The notes beneath the pieces are model-generated. The model made no database searches. It was not told where the DNA came from and was given only the letters and a program-made list of their open reading frames with translations. A DNA stretch of 64,000 bases, from positions 62,001 to 126,000 of the forward strand of contig CAMVIM010000002.1 of NCBI GenBank assembly GCA_947167515.1. The letters run 5' to 3'. A program made the position numbers and the translations under genes. This document shows, piece after piece, positions 63,563 through 64,000 of the stretch. This stretch comes from an uncultured Prevotellaceae bacterium (GTDB lineage: Bacteria; Bacteroidota; Bacteroidia; Bacteroidales; Bacteroidaceae). Numbering within the stretch: the first letter of the stretch is position 1; each line of letters opens with the position of its first letter.

Positions 63563-63597
63563 ATTATCCTAATTAGGATTATCCTTTTTAGGATAAT
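63563..63597. promoter_or_regulatory. Stacked ATTATCCT palindromes (probable operator)
   Basis: ATCCTAATTAGGAT (63566-63579) and ATTATCCTTTTTAGGATAAT (63578-63597) abut, giving four ATCCT half-sites within 35 bases, 15 bases upstream of the -7 box. Placement is right for a repressor, maybe the ATPase itself via its winged helix. Confidence 0.6.
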
Positions 63598-63612
63598 TTT
63601 TCTTTTGAGGAT

Positions 63613-63646
63613 GAAAAACGCCTCATTTTGTGGCAAATGAGGCGTT
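63613..63646 (-). terminator. Terminator of the gene at the right edge
   Basis: AACGCCTCATTT (63617-63628) and AAATGAGGCGTT (63635-63646) with a 6-base loop; on the minus strand TTTTT runs out of the stem. It begins 4 bases after the stop at 63650. Confidence 0.85.
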
Positions 63647-63649
63647 ATT

Positions 63650-64000
63650 TCATTCGATGGCGTTTGTCTGTCGTTCAATCACCTGAATACCATCCAGCGA
63701 GAGGAGGATGCCATTGGGTGCTTTGTCCAGTTCCGCTTTCTGCTCCTTCTGCAGGTAGATGGGGTAGTCCTTGCCGAGAGGGAGAATCTTCAGCTCCACA
63801 CGTTTGCCAACAAGGTCGGAGAGGCGGACGAGCATGGGCTTGCCGTTCCAGAAGTTGTCCTCGACGAGTTGACCATCTGCATAAATGCGGGCGACATCTC
63901 CACGGTAGGAGATTTGGAGATAGAGGTCAAGATTCTCGTTCAGCTCGTTCAAGTTGCTGATAACCCATGTGGCTGCCTTGCCGAAATCTTCCTCAGTCGG
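63650..64000 (-). CDS. C-terminal part of a probable glycoside hydrolase
   Basis: The last 116 codons and stop are present; the 5' part lies beyond the window. The reading continues upstream of the first in-window start-like codon (TTG at 63952) without a stop. The segment 'YRGDVARIYADGQLVEDNFWNGKPMLVRLSDL...LKILPLGKDYPIYL' has the beta-sandwich pattern found at the end of Bacteroidetes beta-galactosidases (GH35-like). The family call is tentative. Confidence 0.6.
   Translation of the reverse strand, partial: PTEEDFGKAATWVISNLNELNENLDLYLQISYRGDVARIYADGQLVEDNFWNGKPMLVRLSDLVGKRVELKILPLGKDYPIYLQKEQKAELDKAPNGILLSLDGIQVIERQTNAIE

Overview
The window reads as a chromosomal segment from a member of the Bacteroidales, most likely Prevotella or a close relative. 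The support is as follows. Promoters have the Bacteroidetes form (TTG or TTTG, 20-21 bases, then TAnnTTTG). There is a full-length SprA, the type IX secretion translocon. A helicase/primase/folE/tpiA/DoxX/DUF1599 gene run of the kind I associate with Bacteroidales is present. Surface proteins carry the 'YTLDGRR...GVYIKNGKKV' type of tail, and small proteins start MKKKEYIQPEM. All functions were assigned by eye from the sequence, without database searches.

Layout. 1-5322: start of an ABC exporter, nadK, then exbB-exbD-tonB-DJ-1-ispD with 4-base overlaps at several junctions. 5464-17089: a plant-pectin side-chain locus with two GH53 endo-galactanases, a GH43 endo-arabinanase, a GH51 arabinofuranosidase and two esterases. 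It has a membrane AraC regulator but no SusC/SusD pair. 17145-25196: a histidine kinase and a Fis-type response regulator, a large outer-membrane beta-barrel protein, and an FtsX/LolD-type ABC transporter. Inverted-repeat operators at matching distances from three promoters suggest they form one regulon. 25342-26394 is a lone GH43-like enzyme.

26387-34488 is a long leftward operon (DUF1599, DoxX, tpiA, SPOR, folE, dnaG, recG). 34621-38621 holds a LysM/M23 peptidase, ndk, xseB, xseA and an unrecognised gene, all leftward. 38600-42200 is a gene-poor accessory stretch with duplicated gene scraps, tiny ORFs with a shared leader, a probable structured RNA, a YoeB-type toxin-antitoxin pair, a broken surface-protein gene and many hairpins. 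42241-52866 carries pepP, ruvA and the 7.6-kb sprA, with an array of seven 23-base repeats in front of sprA. 53127-58456 carries gdhA, a CotH protein, metY and an exported protein. 58646-64000 holds a DUF4160/DUF2442 pair, an ECF sigma/anti-sigma/exported-protein operon, an AAA ATPase and the end of a probable glycoside hydrolase.

The most unusual content lies between and within the genes: three copies of a fold-back element built on a 24-base period, the operators of the two-component system, the sprA-leader repeat array, the structured RNA at about 39.86-40.08 kb, and short G/C-rich palindromic segments that appear inserted in frame in four unrelated coding sequences.
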